Of a stretch of DNA of 56,223 bases, positions 10,039-21,637 are shown in pieces. The stretch's first letter is position 1. Each line of letters begins with the position of its first letter. Made by a program: the position numbers and the translations under genes. The notes beneath the pieces are model-generated. The model saw only the letters and a list, made by a program, of their open reading frames with translations. It did not search any database and was not told the origin of the DNA. The DNA comes from Mycoemilia scoparia (Eukaryota > Kickxellomycota > Kickxellomycetes > Kickxellales > Kickxellaceae). The stretch covers positions 1 through 56,223 of the forward strand of contig JANBPU010000105.1 of the NCBI GenBank assembly GCA_027575805.1. Direction: 5' to 3'.

Positions 10039-12737
10039 ATGGCCTCGTCTACTCCGCAACCAGTGGTCATGTTACCACCTGGTATGAGTTACCATACATT
10101 CATCAAAATAGAGTCAGTAGAGACATATTGGGCTCTGACAGAATATTTTGTTACGAAGGCCATGGTGGAAAGATCGAAAGAGTCCGAACAACAGCTTGTG
10201 CTTAATACACTGCCCATGAACAGAACCAACGACTATATGCAACAAGCGGAAAATATCAAAAGACAAATTCTGGGACATCAAGCTTTATGGAAGTCGCATA
10301 TACTAAAGGCCATCACATCACTTGAAGTAATCCTACAAGCAGAAACTCTTAGGGATGCAGCCAATCAAGAAAATCTGTTTATTGCACGCTTCGAAATCAC
10401 GCCGCTTCAATCCGTCCTCACTCGTTTACGGCTAGCAGAAATATTGGGAACATGGTGCGATAATTTTGAAGCACAGGAATTCCAACTTCAAAAGGCTGTA
10501 CTTATTGTTGAAAGGACAATTGCAGACCCACATTGGCAAAACATTGTGCTGATGGCCCAATGCAAGTATCTACAACAGATCAATAACTCGAAAATTGCAG
10601 AAGCACGGCTCAAAAAGGCATTTATGGATGCAAAAAGTTCAGATAATTTTGAATGGGTTTATCGAATTCTTCTTGAGCTTTCTCAAATGTATTCAAGACA
10701 CGATGACATGAAGAGCGTTATAAACTGTCTGAACCACGGGGCTGTCTATGCCTTAAGGAGAAACGATATATCTGTACATGTTTGCTTTCAACTTGAAAAG
10801 GCACAAAAGCTACTTGGCAAACATGAATGGAACCAAATGAAGAGCATACTTGACTCAATCGAATCTGTATATAGCCAACAAAATTCAAACACAGAGCCCA
10901 AGGCTTTAATTGGTACTATTCCACATATAAGGCTGTGCTATGTTATTCTGAAGGCCATATACCTTATCCACTCTGGGGACACCGCAGGCGCAGTTGGTCT
11001 TTTACAAGAGGCATTCGGTATACTTAATCAATGGAAACAGAGTTTGGACATCAAAGTACACCACATTTCGACAAGGATCCAGCAACAACTATCCTCTAAT
11101 GCCGGGCAGTTGAGCACAGAGGAGCTTTACTATCGTTCTCAAAACATTCAGCAATTCAAGATTGACAAAACCTCAACGCCGACCAGAGAGGATGCCAGTG
11201 GTGCATGGTTTGATATTGAATGTTCTCCTCCAAGGATAAACTCAACCACAAAAGTGAATCCAATGTATGCTGACAGAAATAACATTGCTAATTCAGAATC
11301 TGTACAAAAAGCGCCCACTGTCAGCTGGAAGTGGAAAACTCCCCAGGAGGTCTATGCAGTCATTTTGGTTCTTTACACATTGTGTGGAAAAAAGGATAGC
11401 CAAAGCCAGGTATTTGAAAAGCAATTGGATAATGCACGGAAATCGTTCAATAATGGCGGCCAAAGTCTTGGTAAGTGTACACATTATGTATTTTATATAA
11501 TAATTACAGTCTCGCACTTAAAGGGCTGTGTAAGTCAATTTACTTTGTTGTTTGATTTTCGTTGTATTATTTTACAGGACATAGCGCTAGCCACGATTTT
11601 CTGGATGCCAATATCTTGCTTTTGAGATTTGATAGCGAGCTCCAAAGCGGTCAGATCGGAAAGGCCAAGTGTGTAAGTAAAACCCAATGTTTCCAAGTAT
11701 CTTACTGAGAATGTTGCCTATTCCAAAAACATTAGCATATAACATCCGAGCCAATATAGACGCTGGACGAAGTACAAACTAAACATGCCAGGCTGATAAA
11801 AGATGCCAGGCTACAAGATATGGTAGTTTTGAGAATTGCCATGTACCATCATAGAATCGGAAAGAGAGCCTTTGCAATAAATATATATAACCAGATAGCC
11901 CGGCTTGGCAAGGAGCGCGATACGCGAGTTTTGGCGGCAGTGCATCAAGTTATGTTGCTTTTGGGAGATAATTTGGCAGATACTAAGGAGGTGAGCTACT
12001 GATTGTGCATGGCCCTATAAAGTTTAATGTAAAGCTTTCATGTGCTACTAACTTTGGTTTTTATAGGTTGAAAAGCAAGTCCGGACGCTTGAAGAGTCCA
12101 GCAAATATACGCAATCGACTACACTAAAAGCAGCCATTGAAATGATACGTGCGGTCTCTTGCTCAGAAATTGTAAAATCAAAGTAAGAAAAAACATAAAA
12201 CTGACCAGGCTATCATAAATACATAGGTATAACCAGAATCTCTAAAACTGAAATAATAATAAATCTTCATATGACACTGTCGCTTTAATAGAGAACACAT
12301 GTTGAGATGTTTAAACATGTCTTTGGCTGCGGCGAATACGCAGCTACAGTCCATTGCATTAACATTTATGGCTTCAATATTCTTGACAACGCACCTTGAC
12401 CAGTCCAAGAACATGGCTATGGCTGCAAGTAACATATCTACCAAATCCCAAGACACTCTCGTTGGCATGCTTTCCGGATCATTGCTAGAAGGTTAGTAGG
12501 AGTACCAATTCTTGGCTCTTATCCATGGTTCCTATAAGCATATGCCAGAAAAAACCCCTTGACTAAACACGCATATACTCGAATCATGTAGATATTTATC
12601 GCCAGGAGGGGAACGACGACCTTTGCCATAACCAAGCAATGGCGAATGGGCAAAATAAAGCAAGATTGGCATCAACACTGGTCACCTCAGAGAACGAAAG
12701 GTCCCAGTATATTAGAAGCCTTGAACTAGGGCATTGA
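10039..12737 (+). CDS. MAU2: Cohesin loading factor MAU2/SCC4, six exons
   Basis: This encodes the TPR-type partner of SCC2/NIPBL, which loads cohesin onto chromosomes. Exons are 10039-11470, 11578-11672, 11760-11990, 12067-12182, 12292-12491 and 12592-12737. All introns are GT-AG, 76-109 nt, and the joined frame stays open for 739 residues. The sequence is alpha-helical and repeat-like throughout, e.g. LLELSQMYSRHDDMKSVIN, AIYLIHSGDTAGAVGLLQEA and LQSIALTFMASIFLTTHLDQ. The C-terminal part NMSLAAANTQLQ through LLEGDIYRQEGN matches the conserved end of the Cohesin_load family, as far as I recognise it. It ends 147 bases from the convergent CENP-A gene. An AATAAA-like signal lies near 12798. 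The splice boundaries are inferred from consensus sites and frame. Confidence 0.85.
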
Positions 12738-12884
12738 CGATGTCAAAGCTTGGCTTTATACAGCCTTCCCTGTGCTTTAAAAAAGAATACATGTGTTTAA
12801 TAAAAGAGGTATAACGAAAAGATATTTTAGTAGTGAAAATTGTAAATGAATATAAATAGTAATCTGTATGTGTGTATTGGCATA

Positions 12885-13736
<852 letters not shown>

Positions 13737-13922
13737 GGCTGATCAGGTATTTGCCTGGTTACTCTGCGCTATCCCTATCTCTATATGACTTTTTGAAGGT
13801 AGATATATTAATTAGAGCTGAGCGAAGAGTAAAGTACTCTTGTATAAGGCGTTTCATAGCCGTTAATAATAGTGTGCTTGATATATTTGACCAGTCATTT
13901 TGTGTATGCTTTGAGCACAGGT

Positions 13923-13960
13923 AAATGTGTGTATATATATATATATATATATACACATTT
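13923..13960. repeat. (TA)n microsatellite in an imperfect palindrome
   Basis: A TA run flanked by AAATGTGTG on the left and CACATTT on the right can form a hairpin. A second, shorter TA tract lies at about 14135-14157. The interval 13737-14709 has no supported gene. Confidence 0.7.
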
Positions 13961-14709
13961 GACTTTTCAAAAGCAAAATGCTCGTTTTCGGAAACCAGCC
14001 AAAATAAACTGCATAGCATTATTAGTAAACCAGAAGCAGGTATTTGGCTCCTTTAATTTTCTAAAAACATTTAGCATTTCAAATTTTGACCAAAGGGATT
14101 TTTTAATTGAACATACCTTATAACCTTGGTTCAAATATATATATATATATTATATATACAAATTCAAAGTGGGATACAAATTCGAAAAACACGCTTTAGG
14201 CAGATATTAATCTTTCTATCGACGCGGTTGAGGAATGTTTGTTTAGAGATTTCAAAAAAATGATAGCAGACAAAATTTAAAAATGTCTTTGATACAAAAA
14301 TGAAGGGCAGGAAAAGAAGAAGGGGTGTACGAGAATGTTCAAAGTTCAAAAGTAGAAATAATAGGAAACGCGTCTGTTCCATATCCACCTTCCCTCCCAC
14401 ACTCATTGCATTTTTTATATAAACCTTATTAAAGGTTGGAGTAGACTAAAGTATGTTGTTTTGACGCGTTTCTTGTCTGGCCAATGGAAATTAAGTAGAG
14501 GCTACAATCTATTGTTTTGGCCCTAATTCTGTTGTTACTGTTTTTATGGTCCTTTGATGGTTGTCCAATCACATGAACAGTACTTTAATTACATGATAAC
14601 TTGGAACTTGGAGTCATGAAATGTCTAAAGTTCTTGCTGACTACTGGTAGTACTATAACATTTTGTTTAATAAAACTAAATGCATATCATATTGCATATA
14701 ATGGTCGCT

Positions 14710-14829
14710 ATATGGGTAATAATTTTTGAAGGGTAAATTTTGGTGGCCTGCGATTATAGGGGCAATCCCAGCCAAATGCGTGATTAAAGTCTATTAGCAA
14801 ATGTTCACCCTTCAAAGATAACTACCCAT
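14710..14829. mobile_element. MITE-like element copy C, complete
   Basis: Same family as 9319-9438 but inverted: the internal motif reads GATTATAGGGGCAATCCCAG. The ends are ATATGGGTAATAATTTTTG and ACTACCCAT. It is followed immediately by a truncated copy. Confidence 0.8.
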
Positions 14830-14830
14830 G

Positions 14831-14899
14831 TATGGATCATAATTTATGAAGGGTGTGTTTTGGAGACCAATGATTATAGGCGCAATCCCAGCCAAATTT
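14831..14899. mobile_element. MITE-like element copy D, truncated
   Basis: The left arm (TATGGATCATAATTTATGAA) and the interior (AATGATTATAGGCGCAATCC) are present. The copy stops where a long inverted-repeat element begins at 14901. Confidence 0.65.
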
Positions 14900-14900
14900 T

Positions 14901-15329
14901 GGCTGGGATCTCCTTTGAAGGTGTATCAGAAGTATATCCTGGATAATAGTCAATAATCTGCTAGAGTACAGCTAAAATGTATGTGGTTTATGAGCCGATT
15001 TGCAGGGAATGTATGAGGGTATTGATCTGTTTCTTTTTGATAGAGAACTTGTCAAATGAGTGGCGATGGCCCCTTTTCCAACTATCATCACAACACAGCT
15101 GCCCCATTATCCAATGTTATATATTTGGATTCGCCACCAAAGTTGATTAATCTTCTACCCTTTTATTAATATTGGCAAGTTCTCTACCAAAAGGGAACAG
15201 GCTGACATTCATGTATATTTCTTGTAAACCAGTCAATAAGCTATAAACACAATTTAGCTGAAACCTTTGCAATGATTGGCTGGCATCCAAGAGATCATCC
15301 CAGTACCCTCTTTTAGAGAAGACCCAGCC
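14901..15329. mobile_element. Foldback-type repeat (family R3) with ~165 bp inverted arms
   Basis: The segment begins GGCTGGG and ends CCCAGCC. The two arms are diverged inverted copies. The left arm holds GAGCCGATTTGCAGGGAATG, then GATAGAGAACTTGTC. The complement of the right arm holds GGTTTACAAGAAATATACAT and GGTAGAGAACTTGCC. About 110 bases of unrelated sequence lie between. No transposase frame is visible. Single arms of this family recur at 48441-48522 and 50881-51037. Confidence 0.6.
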
Positions 15330-15588
15330 GTGTGTGTGTGTGTTAAAATCGGTACAATGTAGAGATTACAAGAGAGCAGCCATATTGACTGAATACCGCA
15401 ATGTTCGACATTCTGATCTATACTTTTACTTGACAGTCAAGAGATGCATGATTACTAGCTGCAGAAGACCGTTTTCACACCAGCCGATGGCCGCAATCAA
15501 TACCAGACCATATTTAACCACCACATAACTGGTTTTGCTTATTCTAACCTATTTGGCCGAGTGATAAATAGTGGGGGCCAACAAATGG

Positions 15589-15693
15589 CGAGATTTCACT
15601 AGTGATCAACAAATGCAAGGTAGGCAGAAATGGATCCTCAGACCTTGGTCCAACCACGGGCCATTTTTGTTCAAGGCCTTGTGAATTCTGACT
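15589..15693 (-). repeat. Repeat family R2 copy, next to MITE copy E
   Basis: The minus-strand reading has the family pattern: CACAAGGCCTTGAACAAAAA, CCAAGGTCTGAGGATCC, TTTCTGCCTACCTTGCATTT and TCACTAGTGAAATCTC. The same pattern occurs at 39411, 41103, 46064 and 48643, each time adjoining a MITE-like copy. Confidence 0.6.
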
Positions 15694-15700
15694 ATTGTAT

Positions 15701-15794
15701 ATATGGCTGGTAATTTTTGGAGGGCGAATGATTATAGGGGCACAATCTTAGTTGATTGACTAAGCATTCACACTTCAAAAATTATCTCTCATAT
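15701..15794. mobile_element. MITE-like element copy E, shortened
   Basis: The termini ATATGGCTGG and CTCATAT and the interior GATTATAGGGGCACAATC identify the family. At 94 bp it lacks part of the interior. Confidence 0.65.
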
Positions 15795-15950
15795 ATCTAC
15801 ACACACACAGAAGAAACCTATAAATAATGTGCAATTAGGCCATATCTTTACAGTTCAATGAAATTTCCTTTTCTTTGATTTAAAAACATTATTCATTCGC
15901 TCCTGCTACAGCCACTGACTAGCCAACCGATTAACAAAACCAAACTAACA

Positions 15951-17549
15951 ATGTCACCGCCACTCCGTAGACGATTGTATCCAGTCCTTGTTCCTTCATA
16001 CATCGACCTAACCCAAATAAATCAATGTATTTGTGACATTGAGCTCTGTGACTTTACCCATGTCCAAACAACCAACAATGATGATGGTGATAGCGTTCTT
16101 GACCAAGAAATCAGAAAATTGATTGATGAAGGAAAACCTTTATTCATGGTTCTACAAAAAGACTATTTCCTGGTATACACTACAACAAAAGAGCACAAAC
16201 AAGGAAGATTTAAATGTGAATATCAATCACGAAATTTGTTATTAAGCATTATGAAATATGGTGGACAGTTCAATAGATTTTATAATAGATTGATAAATTC
16301 TGAGGATGGGCAGTATGTGTATCGGCGTGATGGTTCAAGAATTATACTAACCAACCAACCAACCATTTCTGCTGCTGCTGGTGAAATGTCTGATGACAAT
16401 GGCAGTAGGAAAAAAATAAAAGTGGAAGAAGATGGAGGATTAATTGTATGCAAAGAATTGCCTATCGTTTACTTTGTTAATTCTATAAACAAGGGACAAG
16501 AGTTTAATGTAACATTGTTGACAGCGAATTCTGTGGTAGAATATTATGATCTCAAAGGCTCCAATGATGATAACAACAGTCGTGAGAGCAGTGACCAGGA
16601 GGGAATGGTGCTTGATATTGATAAGTTTGCGGAAATCACTAAAAATAAGAAAGATGTTGTTAATGATTTCTTTGTGGTGTTGCTGGAAGACGGGATATAT
16701 CGTTACAACCGCACATATGAATGCTTTTGTACCCGTGATGTTAATGTCAGCTATAAGCTTAGTAGAGACCAGCAATACAATCTTATAAAGTATTTACGAA
16801 ACACCGACAGTAGCAGTAGCGAGAACGATGGTGGAAATGGCGGGAGTGTGCAGGATGCAAGAGAAAAGATTTTAAAATTGCATACTCAAAAACGAGAGTT
16901 TATAGAAAACTTGAGAGTCGCCAACAGCAACAATGATGGTGGAAAGGAGGAGGGGAAGGAAAAAGGGATAGTAAAGACGAATGGGGTGCTGAGAGACATG
17001 TATGGCAGCCCAGTTTACGAAAACCCTGGTGTAATATACAAATTAAAGATTGCAGATAATGGTGAAAAAAATTATGAGGGCGAAGATTCCCACGATGTTG
17101 TGGAAATTTTTCATGGATCCGGGGATGATGAGGACGATTATGTTTCTCTGCATTTAAATGATGACGATTTGGAAGTGTATATTGAAACCATAACAGAAAA
17201 CGACGATGATGGTGACAAAACAATTTTTATGAAATCTCGGGTTGGTAACAGATATTTGGGTATTACCAGCGAATATGATCATAACCATCCAGAATTATCC
17301 TGTAATTTAAAATTAACCAAGGATATGCCACCCAAAAACCTAAGATTACAATTCCATATGGTTGATGGTGATAGTCATGCATTTGTAATTTCTGGAAAGC
17401 AGCCAGGAAAGGAATGTAGTAGGTTTGCTTGTGCTTGGTGGATCAAATATTCGTGTGGGGAGATAGAATTTAGTGCTGAAAGTATTGAAAAGGCTACTAA
17501 ATTTGTTCTTGAACACGATGTTCATTCGTTTTATAGGAAAAATCTGTAA
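15951..17549 (+). CDS. Orphan 532-residue protein with weak internal repeat
   Basis: A single-exon frame with an ATG start. I do not recognise a family. It has no signal peptide or membrane segment and is rich in Asp, Asn, Lys and Tyr. Two segments resemble each other: PLFMVLQKDYFLVYTTTKEH through LLLSIMKY (about residues 62-103) and FFVVLLEDGIYRYNRTYE through YNLIKYLR (about 240-283). Both run as beta-strand-like stretch, Cys-containing stretch, Ser-Arg, then a helix. Acidic low-complexity linkers separate these from a C-terminal part (about 365-532) with alternating beta-type segments such as GNRYLGITSEYDHN and FACAWWIKYSCG. That alternation is compatible with a beta-trefoil-like fold, but this is speculation. 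It is likely a real gene because of its length. Confidence 0.7.
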   Translation: MSPPLRRRLYPVLVPSYIDLTQINQCICDIELCDFTHVQTTNNDDGDSVLDQEIRKLIDEGKPLFMVLQKDYFLVYTTTKEHKQGRFKCEYQSRNLLLSIMKYGGQFNRFYNRLINSEDGQYVYRRDGSRIILTNQPTISAAAGEMSDDNGSRKKIKVEEDGGLIVCKELPIVYFVNSINKGQEFNVTLLTANSVVEYYDLKGSNDDNNSRESSDQEGMVLDIDKFAEITKNKKDVVNDFFVVLLEDGIYRYNRTYECFCTRDVNVSYKLSRDQQYNLIKYLRNTDSSSSENDGGNGGSVQDAREKILKLHTQKREFIENLRVANSNNDGGKEEGKEKGIVKTNGVLRDMYGSPVYENPGVIYKLKIADNGEKNYEGEDSHDVVEIFHGSGDDEDDYVSLHLNDDDLEVYIETITENDDDGDKTIFMKSRVGNRYLGITSEYDHNHPELSCNLKLTKDMPPKNLRLQFHMVDGDSHAFVISGKQPGKECSRFACAWWIKYSCGEIEFSAESIEKATKFVLEHDVHSFYRKNL

Positions 17550-17892
17550 TGACGATCAAGTATACATTTCCACAAATTGAATCTTTCTTCTTTTATGCGT
17601 TTGTTTGGGTAGTTTTACATGAATGGCAGAGTCTCCTCTAATAACATATAAGGATTTTACTCTCATACATTTGGGGTATATATATATATTCAGAAAGTAA
17701 CTATGAGAGATTCAAGATTCAAGATATTAGATTTAATCTTTGTCTTTTGTTTGCATTTCCCCCCTAAAAATCCGAATTTATATAAAATAAGTTAATAGTG
17801 TTAGGTCATAGCCAACATGGTTCATCATAATCTATTCATGATGATTCAGAAATAATACTTTATTATTATTATTTTAACAAAGATTTAAAAGA

Positions 17893-17989
17893 TAACTTTT
17901 GGTGGCCAATGATTATAGGGGCAATTATTCTCAAATAGACGTCCAGTTTTACTAGTAATTTTTCACCTTTCAAAAATTATGATCCATAT
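17893..17989. mobile_element. MITE-like element copy F, left end missing
   Basis: The copy starts in the interior (GTGGCCAATGATTATAGGGG) and ends with TTCACCTTTCAAAAATTATG and ATCCATAT. The left terminal arm is absent. The surrounding DNA (17550-18312) is otherwise AT-rich with no supported gene. Confidence 0.65.
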
Positions 17990-18312
17990 TAATACGTGGC
18001 TTGTTTGTTTTAAATGATTGGATTTCCCTTTAATAATAACAAAAATGGTTCTATTTACAACTATTATTATTATATGACCCATTACATAGATGTCAAAAGT
18101 TCATTCTTTTATCGTATAATATATTAGCTTTGAATATATTATAGCAAAGTTTGACGGACCATTATTTAAAGGAATACACTACAAAGTTTTCAAATATCCA
18201 AACCCATAAGTTGACAGTGTATTATTGATGTAGTGCTTTCTATTATGACAATGTATTATAATATTGATGAATTATAAATTATTTTGTACTGTAAAACTAA
18301 GGTGTCTTAAAC

Positions 18313-19455
18313 ATGTCGCAACTAAACTCGCTGTTTATCGAGCCTACTAATGCCAACGATGTCGATTATGATGTGGAAGAATCGGGAAAGGTAATTGCAG
18401 CCAATGGGGCAAACGATTCCATAACAACAAAAATGGAAAAGCAAATAGCCCAACTTTGGTCAGAATATCCAAACTTTGTGGGTATTGAAGCAGAAAATCA
18501 AAGCGACACGAATGAAGAAGATCAAGAAAAGAAAAAATTAAATGATAATGACAATGACAATGAGGATGCTATGGGTAAATACTACAAACGTTTATGGTCC
18601 CTACTATTATATATATATGGCTATTGAATGTATTAAATGTGTATATGTCTTATAGATATTGACCACGATGAAGAACCAAGCGACTCTGTAATGAGCGGAT
18701 CAAACGATCAAAATGAGGAATCAGATATACCAGGCACAAAAGGCGATCAATCTGATGTTGCAGATATAAGTTGGCAAGAAGTAAAGCATCATGTCCATAC
18801 AAAACTTTGGCACGCACAATCCGAGATATCCGTTGCATTGGATGTTGTTCAGATTTTACTGGAGGGGGCTAAACTTCGTAAAGAAGAACTTGAAAGAACC
18901 AATGGTATTAGCCAAAATCCCTCATATCTTGATATCATTAATAAGCAGCTGTCAGGACAAAATCAAAAACAATCGATGCAAAACTCAAAGAATGATGGGC
19001 CTTCAGGTGCTGGCATCAACGGCGGTATTAAATCTCAGCAACAGCAATCTTCACAGGTTGGAGCTCAGGCCAAAGGAGTACCAAGCTCAAATGGGCAGGC
19101 ACCAGATGGCCAAAACCTTGGACAACAATCAGATGAAATTGACAGCCAGTATCAAACAAAAGAAGGCCATATATTGCCACTTCCAATCGATGCCTTGGTT
19201 AGTAATCAAATTAGCCAACCAAAACTCAGCAATAAGGACATAATTGAAAAGCACGAGTATGGATTCATGTCAAAGGAATATCATATAAAAGAGGTCTGTA
19301 GTATTCTAAATGAAGGGACAGAGAATTTGCGGAGAATCAAAAATGTCAGGTCAGAAAAGATGTGGGAAAGGCTATTCGAGATACGAGCAACAGGCGATTT
19401 CGAAAAGCTAAGAACAGAGTATTTCAAGAGTCGTAGTCGACGTGGAGACATCTAA
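18313..19455 (+). CDS. MED17: Mediator subunit 17-like protein, short, two exons
   Basis: Exons 18313-18574 and 18656-19455 (81 nt GT-AG intron) give 353 residues. An acidic N-terminus is followed by a helix typical of the family (KLWHAQSEISVALDVVQILL, about 145-165). After a Gln/Ser-rich linker comes LPLPIDALVSNQISQPKLS, which corresponds to the 'P-x-G-x-L' block of fungal MED17. Then come a helical segment EVCSILNEGTENLRRIK and MWERLFEIRATGDF, matching the 'YWE..L.....GW' region as I recall it. The protein then stops with tandem TAA-TAG. Family members usually run 500-690 residues, so the C-terminal half is missing. The convergent Ptm1-like gene starts 244 bases on, leaving no room for it. 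MED17 belongs to the Mediator head module. The family call is moderate. Confidence 0.6.
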
Positions 19456-19699
19456 TAGAATTTCTTATAAACATATATATCACGCATTTCTTTGATTTAC
19501 ATTGTGTATCCAAATAATAAGAGTAAACTAAGGATATCTAGCAAACACGCTTATAATGAGAAAGTATGTTGGAAAAGATATTTTTATATGAATAAGTAGA
19601 CAATTTATGACATGTAGTGTGTATATGTGGCATGTAATGTTGCAAAAAATCACAAAGCTGGCAAGTATGGTATCGTTGAAGCAAACGCTGTAGTCCCAT

Positions 19700-21637
19700 T
19701 TACGAGTTTTTCCGAGAATGGCCAGCGACATTAGTTGATGAGGATTGCTGGTTATTATTATTATTGTGTCGCAAAGTCTGGGGACTCTCGAAGTCGTCAG
19801 AAAGGTAGTCATCTTCATCCTCAAGGACAAATACATCGTCTGGCAAGCGCTGGTAGGTATCATCGCTTGGATCGTTCTGTGGCTTTGTAAAGTCGTCCAT
19901 TGGAATCCCCTCGTGGGAGATGGGGTGGCCATTTTCGTCAAACTCATCGCCGTTAAGCTGTCTATGTCTTTCGCGCTCAAGAGCACCATCTTCATCGCCA
20001 GCAATCTGCTCCAGTCCATATCGACGGTTCTCTGCGGTTGGTCTCCACCAGAACAGGATAGTTCCAAAGATAAATAGATACTCGAGGTTAAAAAAGCCAT
20101 CGCTAAGGAACCATCTCCATCTCCATTGGCGTGCTGCCCAAGCATCGGATGTCAGCATAGTTAGATTGATAATGTTTAGAGAGAAAAATCCGATCAAGAA
20201 CAAAAGCGACACAATAAACAGAATCCAGAGGCGCTGGTACATGGCTAGCTTGTATGACTGGCTGTTGCTCTCAAAAGACTTAATCGTGTTGAAGAGAGCA
20301 TGAAGAGTCCACATGTAAAACACTGCCATAGCAATAGATAGCGGTAATACATACATAATCGATATTGGCCGGTTGTCTTGCGGCGGACGGAAGACAACAC
20401 CAAAGCCATAGAGACATCCTGCCAGGAAGTGGAATACACCCAAAGCGATACATTTTTTCATGGTTGGACCAAGGGAAGGACGAAGTACGCCCCATCCAAG
20501 TGCAACTACAAGCAGTAGGAAGAAGGACAGGCTGTTGCGACCAGCATCTAATAGCACCATCACCACAGTCCAGGCTACCGAAGTTACTCCAGTGCGATTA
20601 TAATAGCTCCAAAATCCGTTGCTGACGCCCATGTCTATAACCATGAGGCATATAAGCCCTAACAGCATGTTCTGGACAGGAAGAATGTCCTTCCAAACTC
20701 TCCATGAAAAATATGCCCATACTCCAGCTATGATCAGATAAACAATTGTCATTGCACCATAGAAAATGATCTTGGGATACTCAGCATAGGAGAGCTCTCC
20801 AGTCGAGTTTATCCAGCTAGCATCTGCCGTAAAGTAATCCTCACTTGTGGCCTGAACACAATAGAATCCTGTTGTATTGACTCTGTAGTTTATGGTCAAT
20901 TGCCCATTTGCCTCCCATTTTACTTGGGCACCATTTTCTGTGAATTCCCTGGCCTTAGTAACCTGTTGGGCCCAGCCATCTTCGTCATCGCTCCTTGTAG
21001 ACCCATTCCCGTGCTCATCTTTCCACCGCCAGTACTCTATGCTTCCGTTGCCGGGCTTTTCATTTTGCATTTTGATATAATCATTAAAAATAGCAGCCCC
21101 AAACTTGTATGGCTTTCCATCTGGGTCTCGATAGTCGATTACAGCCTGTCCCCGATTGCGTTCGGAACAAAGCTCCAGAGCAATGGCTTGATCGTCACAG
21201 TATAAAAAGTACGTGCCTCGTGTTCCATCTATATCCACGACCACTGCTCCCTCGTTGCCACTACTTGGCTCTTTGGGAAGCTTATCGTTCGGCAACGCCT
21301 TTTCAGGCACAAGCTTGCCAATTCTCTTCTTTTCATTCCACTCAAATATTTGGATAGATACGGATCCGAACTGAGGAGCTGGGAACTTGACCATAAGCTT
21401 TGATTCCTTGCTCTTACTGGATCCGGCTATTGGAGCACATTTAAATCCATTCGCATAGTTTCTATTCAAATTTGCGGTTTCAGATCCCTGTACAACATTT
21501 ACGAGCATGCTTTGCAATAGCAGCAGAAGGGCTGCAAACATCGTCAGAGTTAACCATTTTGGCCTTTTAATTAGGCTGGTGACCGTTGTTGTGCTGCTCC
21601 CATGTATTGAATCATTCAGACTTTTAGGCCTATTCAT
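19700..21637 (-). CDS. Ptm1-like GOST-family seven-transmembrane protein
   Basis: A single-exon 645-residue protein with an ATG at 21637. A signal/anchor segment (WLTLTMFAALLLLLQSMLV) occupies about residues 28-50. A luminal GOLD-like domain with N-glycosylation sequons follows (about 52-285). Seven hydrophobic segments lie between about 290 and 535, including IIFYGAMTIVYLIIAGVWAY, GRNSLSFFLLLVVALGWG and YLFIFGTILFWWRPTAENRR. The pattern LLDAGRNSLSFFLLL..GWGVLRPSLG is characteristic of the Lung_7-TM_R/PTM1 family. The ~110-residue C-terminal tail is acidic and Asn/Gln-rich, presumably cytosolic. Family members act in Golgi/endosome trafficking. It is convergent with the MED17-like gene. Confidence 0.9.
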   Translation of the reverse strand: MNRPKSLNDSIHGSSTTTVTSLIKRPKWLTLTMFAALLLLLQSMLVNVVQGSETANLNRNYANGFKCAPIAGSSKSKESKLMVKFPAPQFGSVSIQIFEWNEKKRIGKLVPEKALPNDKLPKEPSSGNEGAVVVDIDGTRGTYFLYCDDQAIALELCSERNRGQAVIDYRDPDGKPYKFGAAIFNDYIKMQNEKPGNGSIEYWRWKDEHGNGSTRSDDEDGWAQQVTKAREFTENGAQVKWEANGQLTINYRVNTTGFYCVQATSEDYFTADASWINSTGELSYAEYPKIIFYGAMTIVYLIIAGVWAYFSWRVWKDILPVQNMLLGLICLMVIDMGVSNGFWSYYNRTGVTSVAWTVVMVLLDAGRNSLSFFLLLVVALGWGVLRPSLGPTMKKCIALGVFHFLAGCLYGFGVVFRPPQDNRPISIMYVLPLSIAMAVFYMWTLHALFNTIKSFESNSQSYKLAMYQRLWILFIVSLLFLIGFFSLNIINLTMLTSDAWAARQWRWRWFLSDGFFNLEYLFIFGTILFWWRPTAENRRYGLEQIAGDEDGALERERHRQLNGDEFDENGHPISHEGIPMDDFTKPQNDPSDDTYQRLPDDVFVLEDEDDYLSDDFESPQTLRHNNNNNQQSSSTNVAGHSRKNS

